64,000 bases of DNA from Excoecaria cochinchinensis (Eukaryota; Streptophyta; Magnoliopsida; Malpighiales; Euphorbiaceae): assembly GCA_947683425.1 (NCBI GenBank), contig CANTUQ010000112.1, positions 13,531,501 to 13,595,500 of the forward strand, given 5' to 3'. Under the pieces are notes generated by a model. It saw only the letters and a list, made by a program, of their open reading frames with translations, ran no database searches and was not told the DNA's origin. Below, in pieces: positions 34,314 to 48,459 of the stretch (position 1 is its first letter; each line of letters starts with the position of its first letter). The position numbers and the translations under genes are program-made.

Positions 34314-35560
34314 TTGGGAGAATTATTGTTCGATATTAAAATTGAGAAAATAGCTCGAAAGTTGAGAAAGAAAATAAGACTACAAAAGGAACGTGCTTCT
34401 ACACAGCTGGAAGACAAATTGATGATTAAATTTGCTGAAATTCTAGCTAAAATTGAGGAATTAGAGATGGCAGAACAGACTTTAGGGGAGCTTCATGCAC
34501 CTCATTTGTACTAGCAACCACTATGCATTATTTATCCAAATTTGGTTGTTGCTTTCGAGCTGAAATTGGGGCTGATTTCCTTGTTACCTAGTTTTCGCGA
34601 TTTAAAAAGTGAAGATCCTCATAAGCATCTAAAGAAATTTCATGTGGTTTGTTCTGGTGTGAGGCCACATGGAGTTATTGAGAACAAGTAAAATTGAGGG
34701 CCTTTCCTTTTTTATTGGCTTATTTGGCAAAGGACTGGTTACTAAATTTACCATCTGGGATAATCACAATAAGGACTAACATGGTACTAATGTTCTTGGA
34801 TAAATTTTTTTAGCCTTCCGAGCTGTTTTAATTTGAAAGGAAATAAGTAAAATCAAGCAAAAAGATGTAGAGATATTTCATGATTATTGGAAGAGGTTTA
34901 AGAGGTTGTGTGCAAGCTGCTAACAGTATGGGATCACCAAGCAGTCCTTTATTCAATATTTCTATAAAGGATTGTTGAGTATGAAAAAGAAGATGATTGA
35001 AGCAGCAAGTGGGGGAATCTCAACAAGAAAATCCCAACACAAGCTCGTTAATTAATTCAGAGCATGGCTGCCACTTCTCAATAGTTTGATAGATATGAAG
35101 ATCCTCCTAGAAGAGTAAATGATGTAAATTCATCTTCCATTGAAGATAAACTCAATAATTTAACTACTCTTGTTCAAAATATGGCTATAGGTATATCTTC
35201 CCAAGGATAAGTATCTGGAATTTGTACATTTGCTGGACACCCAAAATGCATTGGGTGGATATTCTGGACAATTCTCTAGGAAGTATCATCCATACTTCAA
35301 TACTTATAATACGGGGTAGCATTATTATACAAACTTTAGTTATGGAGCAAGGTAACCAAATTCACCATAACAATTCCAATCAAGACCACCACATCCCTTT
35401 TAAATAGCTTTTAAACTAGGTATGTCTATTGGTAATATTGTTCATTCTTTGGCAACAAATATGCAACAATTTCTATAGGAGATAAAGGCTAGTATTCAAA
35501 ACCTAAAGGAGCAAATGAGACAAATGGCAACTTAAATGAACAAAATGGAATCCGAAGGGA
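34314..35560 (+). pseudogene. Athila-like gag, broken
   Basis: Opens with a charged helix and TLGELHAPHLY, where a TAG replaces the usual Gln before QPLCI (34512-34514). Next come FELKLGLISLLPSF, EDPHKHLKKFHVVCS, and after a frameshift near 34685 KLRAFPF, AKDWLLNLPSG, then YWKRFKRLC and YFYKGLLSM. The order is that of the Athila gag domain. At least five stops and one frameshift. The segment after about 35100 is poorly conserved. Confidence 0.8.
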
Positions 35561-35799
35561 GATTGCCTTTATAAACCATTGATAGCCCTAAGAAAAATGT
35601 GAGTATAATCATCTAGAGGAGTGGAAAAGAGCTAGAATAGCCCTTGCCAAAGATAAGTGACCAGAAAAATGAGAAACAAGCTAAAAAAGAACTAGAAATT
35701 ATGAAATAAGGATGGCCCAAGGTTAAAATTTTAGAATAGCCCCCAACTTTAGTCATCCAACCACCTTTTTTTAAGAGATTAGGTAAATCTAAGAAGTAG

Positions 35800-36470
35800 A
35801 ATGAGGAGAAAGATATTTTTGAGATATTTCACAAGGTTGAGGTAAATATTTGTTTATTAGGTGCTATTAAACAAAAATCTTGATATGAAAAATTTCTTAA
35901 AGAATTATGTACTAACAAGAAAATATTGGTTGGGTTTGAGAAGATAATCATAGGAGAGAACATTTCGGTTGCACTTCAAAGAAAAATGCCTTAAAATGTA
36001 AAGATAAAGGTATGTTTGTTATTTCTTGTAAAATTGGTAATATTAGCATTAACATAGCAATGTGTGACTTAGGTGCATTAATTAATATTATACTTAAGTC
36101 TATTGACTCTTTTTTAAATGATGGACCTTTAGAAGAAATAGGAGTTGTAATTCAACTTGCTAATAAGTTAATTATTTATCCCGAAGGATTATTAAAGGAC
36201 ATTTTAGTACAGGTTAATGGCTTAATTTTTTCAGTTGATTTTTATGTTATAGATATGGAGGATGATGACAAATCTTTCGAATCGTTTGAAATTTTGATAA
36301 GAAGACCTCTCTTTAAAACAATTAGAACTAAGATATATGTGCACAAAGGAACACTTACAATGGAATTTGATGGAGAGGTGGTAAAATTTAATGTTTATAA
36401 TGCCATGAATATCTTAGTACATTATGTATCTTCTATTTGTGGTGTATATACAATTGAGCCTTTAACTTAA
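35800..36470 (+). pseudogene. Athila-like protease region
   Basis: The left part resembles the gag-protease joint (FLKELCTNKKILVGFEKI). From 36012: IGNISINIAMCDLGALINI, in which DLG is the active-site motif as in Athila protease. Then GVVIQLANKLIIYPEG, FSVDFYVIDMEDDD, and RPLFKTIRTKIYVHKGTLTMEFDGE. The latter part is continuous over about 150 residues without a stop. A Gly to Arg change is visible where LGRPFL is normal (reads IRRPLF). It would cleave the Gag-Pol chain. Confidence 0.82.
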
Positions 36471-36473
36471 CAA

Positions 36474-38313
36474 GTGTTTGAATTGAGTAGGAATGATAAG
36501 TTGCAGGTGGCTTTGAGTGAAAATGTACATCTGGACAGCATTGATACATTAGAAAAGAAGCTGGATTTGGAAGAAGCTTTACAAGAAGTAGTGTATGAAC
36601 TTGAAGCCTTAAAACCCAGGGTAGGTGACCTTCCTCATTTGAAAATGCCTAGTTATAATAAAAAGCTTTTTCCATCTATTTTGCAGGCACCAATTTTCGA
36701 ATTTAAGGTGTTACTCGATCACTTGAAATATGCATATTTCGGTGAAGAGATGACATTTCTAGTCATTATCTCTAATAAGTTGAGTTTGAAAAAAGAGAAG
36801 CTGTTGATCCAAGCTTTGAAAGAGCACATGGAAGCAATAGAATGGACTATTGCTGACATCACGAGGTTGAGTTCATCCACTTGCATGAATAAAATTCACT
36901 TAAAGGACAATAATAAGCCAAGTAGGAAAGCTTAAAGGCATTTAAATCCACTTATGATACAGGTGGTGAAGAAGTAGATCCAAAAGATGTTAGATGCAAG
37001 GGTAATTTATCCCATTTCGGATAGCAAATGGCTAAGCTCGATGCAAGTTGTACCAAAGAAGACGAGTATCATAGTGGTAGAGAATGAAAATGGCAAATTG
37101 GTACCCACTCGAGTTCAAAATGAGCAAATTTGTATAGATTATAGGAAGTTGAATGTTTCAACTAGAAAAGATCATTTTTTGCTTCTTTTTATTGATCAAA
37201 TATTGGAAAGACTAGCTAGAAAATCTTATTATTATTGTCTTGATGGTTATACAGGTCTCTACCAAATATAGATTGCACTAGAAGATCATGAGAAGGCCAC
37301 CTTCACTTGCCCTTTTGGTACAATCGCATATAGAAGGATGCCATTTGGGCTTTTCAATGCTCCGGCCACTTTTTAAAGGTGCATGATTAGTATATTTTCT
37401 AATTATGTGGAGAAAATCATAGAGGTTTTTATGGATGATTTCACATTCTATGATAATTCTTTCTATGAATGTTTAGCTAACCTTGTCTAAATGTTGAAAA
37501 GATTTTTGGAATCTAACTTGGTCCTAAATTATGAAAAATGTCACTTCATGATTGATCAAGGATTAATTTTGGGACATATTATATCTTTAAAGGGAATTGA
37601 GGCAGATAAAGCAAAAATTAATGTTATTCACTCTTTATCTTACCACGTGAATGTGCAGAAAGTCAGTTCTTTTCTTTGACAAGCAAGTTTTTATCAGCAC
37701 TTCATAAAGGACTTTTCCAATACCATTCAACCCTTGTTCAAATTACTTCAAAGGATGTGGCATTTGAGTTCGATCAAGCATATAAAGATGCAATTGATGA
37801 GCTGAAACAGAAGCTGGTTTTTGCACTAATAATTCAGCCTCCGGATTGGATTTTCCCATTTGAGATCATGTGCAATGCTAGCAACTACGCTATAGAGGTT
37901 GTTCTTGGACAACGAATTGAGAAGAATCCCCATGTGATTTATTACGCTTCAAGAATGCCGGAAAGTACCTAATGCAATTATTCCACTATGAAAAAAGAGC
38001 TTTTGGTAATTATTTTTGCTTTCAAAAAATTTTGTCCTTATTTATTAGGTACTAAAGTAATCATTTTTTCTGACCATGTAGTGTTGCGATATTTGCTCAA
38101 GAAGAAGAAGGTCAAACCATATTTGATTCGTTGGATTCTTTTACTACAGGAGTTTGACATTGAAATTCAGGATAAGAAAAGGTCCAAAAACTTGGTTACA
38201 AATCACCTTAGTCGGCTATTGTTGAATGAAGATGCACTGCCATTAAAGGATGATAAATTTCCCGACGAGCATTTATTTGGCATTAATACATTTAGTCCTT
38301 CGTATGCTGACTT
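36474..38313 (+). pseudogene. Athila-like reverse transcriptase and RNase H
   Basis: RT begins near KYAYFGEEMTFLVIISNKL and VIYPISDSKW. It includes ICIDYRKLNVSTRKDHFLLL, CPFGTIAYRRMPFGLFNAPATF and the catalytic VFMDDFTFYD at about 37420-37449 with both Asp kept, then LVLNYEKCHFM and LGHIIS. RNase H follows: MCNASNYAIEVVLGQ, TMKKELLVIIFAFKKF, IIFSDHVVLRYLL, and LVTNHLSRLL. Two catalytic-type Asp are Asn (CNAS for CDAS, TNHL for ADHL), both GAT to AAT. Stops at about 37268, 37374, 37488 and 37970, and a frameshift near 37676. The chain is cut at SPSYAD by the insertion starting 38314, and integrase resumes at 63546. Confidence 0.88.
38309..38313. repeat. Probable target-site duplication GACTT, left copy
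   Basis: Right copy is AACTT at 63541-63545, one mismatch. Restoring one copy gives the expected Athila frame from YAD into LVNFLV, which supports the assignment. Confidence 0.7.
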
Positions 38314-38894
38314 TATAATGTCCTAAAACTCAGTAATCGTAAATAGTATTTTTTGGGCATAAATAGTGTCACTCTGGGTGAATAGTGCCATCTGGGGGTA
38401 AAAAATATTTTATGTAATCATCGAAAAATACTATTAATGATAAGTTTGAGGACAAAATTGAGGTCAAATAGACCCTTAAAAGTTAAAAATAAAAAAAATT
38501 CACGGTTCGGTTTTAATAGTAACTTGGTTTGAATAAATTTTGACCAAGTTTGAAAATAATGCTTGAGATCTCTGAAAAATTATTTGAACACATGGATTCA
38601 CTCTAAATATTATGAGGGACAACTTGGTAGTGAAAAATTAATTTTACGGTGACACAAAAAAATGAGTTATTGGACCGATAAAAATTTATCAGATCGAAAA
38701 ACGGTGTCTGATTGTCCCAAAAATATTCATGTAGCCTAAGAAATATTTTTCAACAATTATAGATACATTTTTATGAGAAATGATGCAAGAAAAGTGGTAT
38801 AAAACAAATGGGCCAAAATATTAGGGAATTAACTAATGGGCTTAAACATGGTTGGATCCAAATCGGTTGGACCTAACTTGGCCCATTTAGAATG

Positions 38895-38904
38895 GGTATA
38901 TAAG
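38895..38904 (+). promoter_or_regulatory. TATA box of the giant solo LTR
   Basis: GGTATATAAGG about 580 bases into the LTR. The sister LTR has ACCTATAAACGG about 675 bases from its start, on the minus strand. Confidence 0.55.
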
Positions 38905-40697
38905 GCTGAAAACCATAAATTTTATGAAGCAACTCATGTATTGTTCATCCTTCCCAGACTGTGTGTTTCTCTCCATCTTCTCTCAAATTTCTTCCAAACT
39001 TTTCGCCTAAAATTCCACCAAATCTCATATCTTAAGTAATTCCAAGGCCCTAAATTCATCTCTAGCAACCTCAAGAACATATTTTAAGTGAAAAAAGGGA
39101 TGAAATTGTGAAAGAAAGGTGTAGAACAAAAATTCAAGTAAGTTAATTTAGTGAGATTTTGATGAGTTTAGTTGATTTTTAGGGTAGCGATTTATGTTGC
39201 ATGCATATTTTAAATTATTGAAGAAGAAAATTAACGTAAAAACTTATGCATGATTTTGGCTAGGTGAGGAATTTCAAGGAAAATCAAATAAGGCTATTGG
39301 AAAAGGAAAGGAAGGAGAAGAATAAGCTTGGAAAAGGAGAAAAACAAGGTTAGTGGATACAAATTCTAGTGTTTTCCATTATTTAGATAATTTTTTCGTG
39401 TGTATGTATGTATGTATGTATGAAGAAAAGGCATGAACTAATTGAATTAAACATGGAAATATGGAATTTAGGTTGAAATAAGATGTGTGGAATGAGAAAG
39501 CATGAAGAAAACAATTTTAGGGGGATGAACATATACATGGCCGAATGGTGTCCTAGAGAAAATAATGTGGATTAATGAAGTTTTAATGAATTTTAAGTAA
39601 GAACATGAAAATAGAATTAAAATAAGGCTTGTAGGCATTTATTGAGAATTTTTGATAATTAATTGAATATATTATAGTTTATACAAGCATTATGTACATG
39701 TTGATAAAAATTAAATATATATGTTTTAAGTGAAATAATGGTGTAATTAGGTAATTTATATAAAAAAAATCAAATATATATAAATTGATTATATGGAACT
39801 TAAATGAACTAACATTAAATGAACAATATTAGAATTAAGATAAAGAAATTAGAGATTTAAGATAAATTTTAGGAAATTTATTTGGACATGTTATGTCATG
39901 AACATAATTAAGTAAATATGAAAGATAAATAAAATGTGATAGATATACATAGCTATGACGTAATATGGAGGAAATTAATATGAAACATAATGTGTGATAA
40001 TGCAAAAAGGGAACAATATTGGTAAAAATAATGGATGTGACTGAATGGTACCTGAGATCGAAATAAAAAAATGTATTGTGAGTGGTGCTATACGAATATG
40101 CTATTAATATGAATATGTGATATGAATTGTGTTAAGTAAATGTGAGCTATGAATAAGTATGAAAATGCAAGTGGTATGAGATAGAATATGATATTGAGTT
40201 GTTATCATGGTATGAATGAAAGATATGGAAATAATGAACATGTATATGAAAATTTGATAATATGGAATAAATATTGCCCTTAGTATACCGATAGTGAAAT
40301 CAGGAATATAGGATATAAATGGCTAGTCATAGAGATGATATGGTATACCGTGGTAGCGAGTCATGGGGACTCACACTCGTAGGCCAATAGCGGTCTAAAA
40401 ATGTCACATGTCATGTGAGAATTTATAAGGATTTCATGGAATTCGTTGAAGCGCAATCTGGCCCCCAAGTGGTCACTTTGATACTAGCGAAGCACAATCT
40501 GGCCCTCAAATGGTCACTTCGGTAGATTTAGGGTTTTGGTGCCCTGTCCCGTATTTCTAGTCCTAAGATTTCTACTAGATATTACTAAGGAAAAAATGGT
40601 AAAAATAGGATTAAATGAGTAAACATAGATTAAATGTAAAGCAAATGAGATGATATGGCAATTATGAAAGGAATTGGAAAGTAAAAAAGAGTGAATG

Positions 40698-40702
40698 GTA
40701 AT
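40698..40702. repeat. Target-site duplication GTAAT, left copy
   Basis: GTAAT lies directly before TGTAACACCC at 40703 and again directly after CCATTACA (56294-56298). Confidence 0.85.
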
Positions 40703-41051
40703 TGTAACACCCTTATAATGCTGTACTTTATGTATGTTAATAGATAATGTACCAAAGAACAGTCGCTTCTATCAAATATTCAAAGTACAGTAAATTATTT
40801 TTTTTTTCAAATATTCAATCACACTAAAATAAACCATTCATATGAAAATCAGTTCATATACCTTACACTATACATATATGTCCCTAAGAGATCCGTACAA
40901 ACAGATTTCAATCTTGGTCCATCGATCGTATACATGCCATACCTACGCTACCGTCCTTGCTAACTGTTGCTTCTTTGAAATCAGTAGTCGCCCTTCTGCC
41001 ACTTTACGCTTCCTATTTCTCATAACCTGCACGCAGTTACAAAATTATGTG

Positions 41052-41072
41052 CTGAGCATTAAAAATGCTCAG
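41052..41072 (-). promoter_or_regulatory. LTR hairpin CTGAGCATT-AAA-AATGCTCAG
   Basis: Perfect nine-base arms with a three-base loop. On the LTR sense strand it is followed by TTTTGTAACTGCGTGCAGGTTATG, which looks like a pyrimidine tract and splice acceptor; the equivalent occurs in all sister LTRs. Confidence 0.7.
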
Positions 41073-42073
41073 TGGTGGATACATATCCTAAGCTTTCCAA
41101 ATTGCACAAACATGCATGCATACATACACACATGCATTCCTATTTATTTCACAGTTATCGATCTTCCTAATACCTTTATTTAATTCATATTCTATTTTAA
41201 CATTCTATTATAATTATTTCTATAATCAGTGATTATTTTATCTATTTGTATGATCCTGTTTATCTCTTTGACCATATTTGAAACAGTCGTTTCAATTATT
41301 GACATTATCACTATTGTCTTTATTATCGATTATATCAAAACTAACACCATCATGTTCATTCTTTCAATTCTATTAATAACATTATTAGTATTAATATCCT
41401 TGCTCAATACTACTATCACTATTGTTTTCATTGAATCTTTTAATTTAATTTACTATTCAATCTAAATACTATCCTATACGATACTTAACTTTTATTTTAG
41501 CACTAGCTTTATACTCACATTCTTTCCATTTCCATTTTCCTCTTTTTAGTTCTATACATTAGTTTTTATCGGTATTTACTGAAATGCTTACATTAACCTT
41601 TATTTCCTTTCTATTAACACTTTATTCTAATCTTTTAGTATTAGTACTTTATCCGACTATAGTAGTACTAATTCTATTATTGTCCATTATTAGTATTATC
41701 ATTATTTTTGTTATTATATTGATACAATTGCAATTCTTAGTGACACTCATTTTATCATTATCATTATTTTATCTATTATTCATTTAACCCCCATTATTAA
41801 TATTAACATAATTAGTTTACAATTTCATTCTTCCTTTACTTATTTTTCTTATTGTTAACTACTATTCACTTTCACTTTACCTTCTACATATAAAATATCC
41901 CTAAGTTTCTATTTGCTAAATGATACACACAAATACATACATACATTTAAATATGTGTGATCCATAAATAGTTTTATTATTTCATTTAGCATACTCTTAA
42001 TTATTTACTATTTATCTTCATTCAATTAACCCCCATACAATTTACATAATTTATACCCTACATTAATTTGCTC

Positions 42074-42074
42074 A

Positions 42075-42167
<93 letters not shown>

Positions 42168-42190
42168 CATTATTATTGTTGTTGTTGTTT
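42074..42190. repeat. (ATT)n microsatellite
   Basis: About 34 ATT units, ending in GTT units. Confidence 0.95.
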
Positions 42191-43963
42191 ATCACTTTAT
42201 TCATCTACTAGAATTCCTATGTCAGCTAAATTAATTAATCCACCTTTCTCGTCTATTTTTTTTACATTTTAACTCTTTAATCCGCATCATTATTGTCAAA
42301 TTTCAATTTAGCCCCTTAACGTTACTCAATTTACAGTTTTACCCTTTGCTTTACCTATAATTGCAATTGTGCCATTATTTACCTATTCTTAATATCTAAC
42401 CTACAATTTGACTGATAAACTTCTTATTAGTCCCTAATTATTGTTCTTGTACCGATTAACTCTTTTCATCGTTATTCTAACATTATTCATTCAATATTTT
42501 ACTTTTTTTTAATTACACTATTCATTCTAATACTATTAGCAATTTACAAGTTATTCATTAAATAAACACTATTATCGCGCATTTACAGTCCCATCCTTAC
42601 TCTTTCACTAAATTAACCCATCGACAAATAAATTATCTTATGATCAATTCAATTCATTAGTAACCTTATTTATTCTTTAAATTATCTATTACCACTTAGT
42701 TTCACAATTAATTCTTATACTTTCATTTCATTTATATTCGAACCCTTACTTAACTCAATTGTCATAATTTTGCTCTCTAATTTTTACACTTCCACTAATT
42801 TACAACATTGTCTTTCAATCCTATTTATTTACAATACTGTCACTAATTAATTCTATCTTCACCATAATTTCATTATTTTGACATACAATTTACTCTTTAA
42901 CCCTTAAAATATCATTTTTACGCCAAATTACATTTTTGGTCAAAGCAATGGTCAATTTACTCATTTTTATTAATTTCTTTCATATTTCCTCTTATTTACC
43001 TTGTTAATTCTTAAGTTTACACTTTTACTACTTTAAAATCCATTTTTACACTTTTGCCCCTAGTATCAATCCAGTAGAAATCTCTGAACTAGATACATGG
43101 GACGTGGACCCCACAAATCCACTACACTAATGAGTGATCCCAAAGGAGTCGCTCAACACTGTCATTGCATTCATTATTCACTTTGCACTATACACTTTTT
43201 CACTTTTACACTTTAGTAGACCGTCATTGGCCTACATAAGCGAGTCGTCATGACTCGTATCGCGGTGTGGAATCCCTATGGCTAGCCAAGTATATTTCAA
43301 ACTAGATATGGCTACCAGAGCACTACTAAGGGCAATAACATTATTCATTCAATCCAATTTCTATGAAATACTTAACATAAATCTTTATTCACATTATTAA
43401 CCTTCAAGATACACTATATGGCCAACATAACATGACCATTTTCAATTCGTTCTTTTTCCTCAAATCAATTCCAATTCACTTCTTTTTCAATTCCAATATC
43501 AATTATGCCATGAAATAAATTAAGCACAACTCATTTTATACTTTTCACTCTAAACATAATACAATTACCAAATTGACAATATTCAATTTAATTTCAATAA
43601 TTATCAAATAATTAATATACACTCAATTTCTATCATTTATTCATTTTGTACCTTTATTCTTTATAAATAATCAAAATATACTGTAATTCAACCATACACA
43701 CCATTCGGCCCAACCATCATATTTTCATTAAATTTTATCCTTTATTTATTTATCATTAATTAAACTAGATTACACTTTAATTAACATATTTATACTATTA
43801 ATTTGCATTAAATCACTAAATATACCTAGATATACCCTAATATACCATTTGGCCTCCATTATGTCCATGGCATACACTTTATTTCTTTTTGTTTTTAAGC
43901 ATTCAAATTTTTATTTTAACATCCTTAAACATACTTATAGGGTTTATATCAATTTAACATGCA

Positions 43964-43968
43964 TTTAT
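43964..43968. repeat. Target-site duplication TTTAT, left copy
   Basis: TTTAT precedes TGTAACACAC at 43969 and follows TGTTACA at 55073 (55074-55078). Confidence 0.88.
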
Positions 43969-46900
43969 TGTAACACACCGAATATACCCTAGTCGGATTA
44001 GGGTAAGTTTAGGGTGTAACGGAAACCGAATATGCTAGAAATAGGGACGGAAGTGTCCAAAGGGACACAACCGTCATAAATTTGAAAGTTTCGGCAAGTT
44101 TCGGTAAATTGGACAGTTATATCATCGTGCCTTAAACGACATAAAAAGAATGATTTTGGTGATTAAAAATGTATATGTGGATGATGGAAATGATTAATTG
44201 CAGCGAAGGATGTGACCGGTTTTATTGGAGTAAGGTAAGGGTATTTCGGTCATTTTGTAATTAAGGATTAAATTGATTGAATTAATTAATTAAGTGGGTC
44301 AATGTATGAAATATAAAAGTGTTATGCCAATGGAAGAAAAGGAGGCAAGTTAAGGGGTTAAAAGACAAACTTGGCATAAATATCTTCTTGGGACCAATAG
44401 TGTGGTGACATGTGGCACTTGAGATAAGGATTGAACTAATTGGCTAAATTAAACCATTTTGACTTCATTTAGGCCACTTTTGACCGGCCTTAAGGATAAA
44501 AAAGAAGGGAGCAGCCATTCATCTTCAAAATTTCTGCTCTCTCCCTCTTTTGCTTATGCTCCCCATATGGGTGTTTAGAAATTCAAGTGCCTAAATCAAG
44601 TTAAAAAGGTAAGTTGTGTAATTGCATCTCTTCTTCTTGTCTAATTGTGAGTTTAAAATTTATATGGAAATTATGGTTAGTAGGTATGCTAACATGTAAT
44701 TTTGCGGGTTTTGATGAGGAAATTTGATGATCGTGATCATGAAAGAGTATGGGAGTAGAAGAGTGCAACCAATTGAACAAAAAGGAGCAAAGGAAATGAG
44801 GTTTGGAAACTAGTTTGATTTGATGTGTTTTGATGATAAATAATATGATTTGAGATATATTTGAATGATATGTGTTGAATCTATGACGATGATAGTGAGT
44901 GTTGGCTTTAGATTGTTAAAATTGTGCATGTGAGTAAGATTTGATGAAAACTGTGTTAGGAAATACTTGACCCTTCTTCGGTTATTAGGCTTTATCTGGA
45001 GTTTTAGAACTCCAAATGATATGAGACCAGTACCGTTTGAAAGCTAAGACATATTCCTACAAATGTCTTAGAAATAGGCTTGAGAAAATTTAGCTCTAAG
45101 TGTCCAAAAATTCGTCATGAAGTAGAGCTATCTTCTCTGGCCGGGTTCAGGGGAGCAGTATAGATTGTTTGGATCATATCTGGAGATTTAGGTGTCCAAA
45201 TGATCTAAAATTTGTTCTATGTGAAATCTAACATCCTAAGGAACATTGTTTAAGAAGGATATTTGTCCTAAAAATGAAGTTTCAAGGTCGGTGTAGGCTG
45301 TTGAAGTTTGTAGTGGAATGCAGTCCTGACTTTGTGCTTCTGTTTTGCTATTTTTAGGTGTGTCACAGTAACAACCAAATTGGTTACCACCATGACCAAT
45401 GCCTAGAGAAGGCAGAATGCTTAATTTTGGACCTCACGGTCACAACCAAGTGGTTACCACCGTGACCCTCCCCTGTTTTGCATATTTTGGGTGTTTTTCC
45501 TCCTCAAACGCACCCAAACTTCACCGGAACTTTTTGGAACTTCTCCAACGCATTTTAGACTTTTATAAAGCATAATTAAATAGTTACAACTTAGGAATAC
45601 AAATGACTAGGGTTTTGAATAAGAATTTAGACTAAGATATTTAAAGGTTTAATGAGTCGAACACTTTCGAATTTGTCCAACATTGACATAATTATAGTAT
45701 TTTAGGAGATTTAAAGCGAAATTTTACAATCTGTACTTTGAACTTGTAGAACTACGGGGTTCTGATTCCCAATTCTTTGGGATACGTAGGAAGCTTGGAA
45801 TGTCCTTCCAAGTCCGAAATAAAGCACAGAAATTTCTTTGAACAAAAAGATAATGTGTCAGCTGAACTCGGTTAATGTCTTGGTGCTTGTTAGAAATAAA
45901 TGTGGCATGTATGAGAAGATTTATAAATGTTATTGAGCTATTAATGATTTAAGTCTCGTGTAGGCTTAATTACGGTTTAAAATTGGTATATGACATTAAG
46001 TTTAAAGTAAATGATTGTTTTAGGCGTGTCATAAACTGAAAATGAAATGACTCTTTCGTATCTCAAATGGTATTTATATGACTGTCTAAATAATAAATGA
46101 TTCTTAATAATTTGAATAGTCTGAGACACTTATGTTGAAGTTCTCGATTTTAATGCATGATGCTGGGAGAATAATGTTTATGAAATTATTTGGGGACATT
46201 ATAAGAATAAATATGTTTTTATGTAAAGTTCATTTAATTAAGAATAACAAGAGTGGGATGCTTGACTCTGTAACGAGCGTGACGGGTGTTGCGAGCGCGA
46301 TCGAAGCCATTTAGTTTTCTGTCGCGAGCGCGACTCTTCCCTATGTTATAAATGCATGTTGTTGAGCTTTTGAACATGAGTTTTGACTTGTGATTTACAT
46401 ATGACATATTGTTTCATTTAGGATATAATATACCATGTAAGCTACAGTTGAAATAAATTGTAAGCAAGTATTAAAATGTAAAATGTGATTTTAATTAAAG
46501 CTTATAATTTGATATATTTTATATGAGTCAATGATTTATTTTATGAACGAATGATGCGTAGGATTGGTAGATGACTATAATAAGTGTATGTATTTATGAA
46601 AAGTATTAAAATATAACATGTACGTTATTAAAAGAAACAAATATATGTTAGCCTGCATTAGTCGAGTCGTGGATAGTTAGGCATGCCTAATAGAGTTAGT
46701 TTTGCTGTAGCCAGTGTATTGATTTGGACCCTGATCAGGTCCCCCGACTGGATCTTCGTGATCCTTCTGTCTTGGATCTTATTTAAGATCCCATGCGAAA
46801 ATGATTTTTGAAACAAAAGAAAAGATTATTTTGATATCTTCGGATATCCAGTGTTATGAAAGCATTATTGATACCCTCGGCTATCCATGCGTACTCGTTA

Positions 46901-47758
46901 TCCACCCCTTTGACTTAGCAGGCATTAAATGAACAAGAATATGTGAATCATACAATAAGTTATGAATTGATGAATACATATGTGAAGACTTATATGAAAG
47001 TATATATTTTGTTATTACAATATAAATGCCTTGTTGATTGAATAATTATATATTAAGGCATCTGTTAAGCAAGATGTGTGAAATGAATTTTTAAAACTGA
47101 AAGGGATGTGAATAAGTGCACAAAGTGACATGCATAAGATGTGAAAAAGGTGTGTTATTGTATAATTGATTTGTTAACGTTGATATGCACAGTAAGTGGC
47201 TATTTTGATATTCTCCTTGAAAGTATCTAACTTGTTATTATTGTTATGAATATATTTTCTATATTATGCTTTTCTTTGAACTTACTCGACTGCCATTCTT
47301 AGTGGTCGTCCATATTTATATGTTTCCCACTAAGCTTTATGCTTAGCACGGATTTTCTTTCAATCCGTGTAGGTACTATGAATCGGATCATTCGAGGGTT
47401 TTCCGCAGCAGTCCAGGCCAATGCAAGAATTATGAAGAGGTTTTAGGATAGGATTTGTATAGTCTTCAGAATGTATGCAAGATTTGTAATTTTAAATTAT
47501 AAGTTTTGTAAAAGTGATATTGGTTATGTAAAAGATCTACCTATAGCAAATTCTGAAGAAGTTTATTTTATAATGTGAATGTATAATGAATTTATAGTTA
47601 ACTATAATATGTTTTTGAAAATAAAAGAAATTTTATAACTCATATTTTAGCTTAAAGGTTTATAAGTTTTACATGTTTGATCGGCAATGCCCCTTGACTA
47701 TCATTGTGAACCACCGGTTCACGGTATGGTTTACTACGTACGGGTAAGGGGTGTTACA
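43969..47758 (+). mobile_element. 5' LTR of the coding-free element
   Basis: 3790 bases. Contains the block GGACCCTGATCAGGTCCCCC (46726-46745), a weak TGTCGCGAGCGCGAC patch (46270-46340), the hairpin 47330-47346 and CAATCCGTGTAGGTAC. Relative to the 3' LTR it keeps about 32 bases (GTTATGCCAATGGAAG region, 44318-44350) that the other lost. A short open frame at 46132-46314 has a near copy in the other LTR and is not taken as a gene. Confidence 0.92.
47330..47346 (+). promoter_or_regulatory. LTR hairpin CTAAGC-TTTAT-GCTTAG
   Basis: Six-base arms; identical at 54645-54661. It is followed by TTTCTTTCAATCCGTGTAG, then GTAC, an acceptor-like site. Possibly part of the R region (RNA structure, polyadenylation or splicing). 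Confidence 0.65.
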
Positions 47759-47763
47759 TTTAG

Positions 47764-47775
47764 TGGTATCAGAGC
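47764..47775 (+). promoter_or_regulatory. Primer binding site, initiator-Met tRNA
   Basis: TGGTATCAGAGC lies five bases after the LTR end, an exact match to the usual plant initiator-Met primer site. Confidence 0.92.
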
Positions 47776-48205
47776 ATAGGTTTAGTCGGTTTTGGACAAC
47801 TAGAATTTAGAGTTCAGTCTGTATAGTTTTTGCATTGGCCAATGTGGAGGTCTTAATTTTGTATAAGTGTTACGGTAGGAATGGATAGATGTAGATGATA
47901 TCAGCAACGAGACAGTTAAATGTGATATGTGATATGTGATATGTGATAAGTTATGATCAGTCCATTGTGAATCCGTTTCCTGCTATTAAGGTATTGGCTG
48001 TAGCTGTAAAGATTCTAATTACAGACTGGGTGTAGTACAATATGAGTTATGTATAGGTTTTCCCTGAGGGGAAATCTGGAATAAAGGACTAGACAGTGCT
48101 GGATTTTCTATAATTGGAAGTATTTCGAGGATTGTGACACTATGTACACTTGTCAGCTACTTTACCGATGAGAGCAATTATTTGAATGTGATCATGAGGG
48201 ATTGG
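47776..48205 (+). other. Interior of the coding-free element, left part
   Basis: No reading frame of note. Contains a short tandem GTGATAT run at 47919-47945. Continues at 50878 after the nested solo LTR. Confidence 0.7.
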
Positions 48206-48210
48206 GCAAC
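48206..48210. repeat. Target-site duplication GCAAC, left copy
   Basis: GCAAC adjoins both ends of the solo LTR 48211-50872 (right copy 50873-50877). Confidence 0.85.
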
Positions 48211-48459
48211 TGTAGACACCGAGTCCTGAGTCAGCCTAGATCGAAGTTACCCAATGATGATAATTGCCTTCACAGGCTTAAAAGGTAAAAAGTGATGGTT
48301 TTCTCGTCAAATTTGCATTTTAGAGTGAAAAATTAGAAAATAATAAAAAATATTTAAAAAATTAATTTTGAAAAATGGGGGCTTAAAATTATGGTGTTTT
48401 TAGTCAATTTAAAATTTAAAAAAAATAGGAAAAAATAAAAAAAAATAAAAAAAGTTTCG

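Noticed and set aside
41229..41787. Ile/Leu-rich frames resembling membrane proteins
   Set aside because: They lie in AT-rich LTR sequence between a hairpin and a microsatellite. The apparent hydrophobic segments come from ATT-rich composition.
46132..46314. 60-codon frame repeated at 53429-53611
   Set aside because: Conserved only because the two LTRs are near-identical copies; it is short, overlaps the GC hairpin patch and has no family match.
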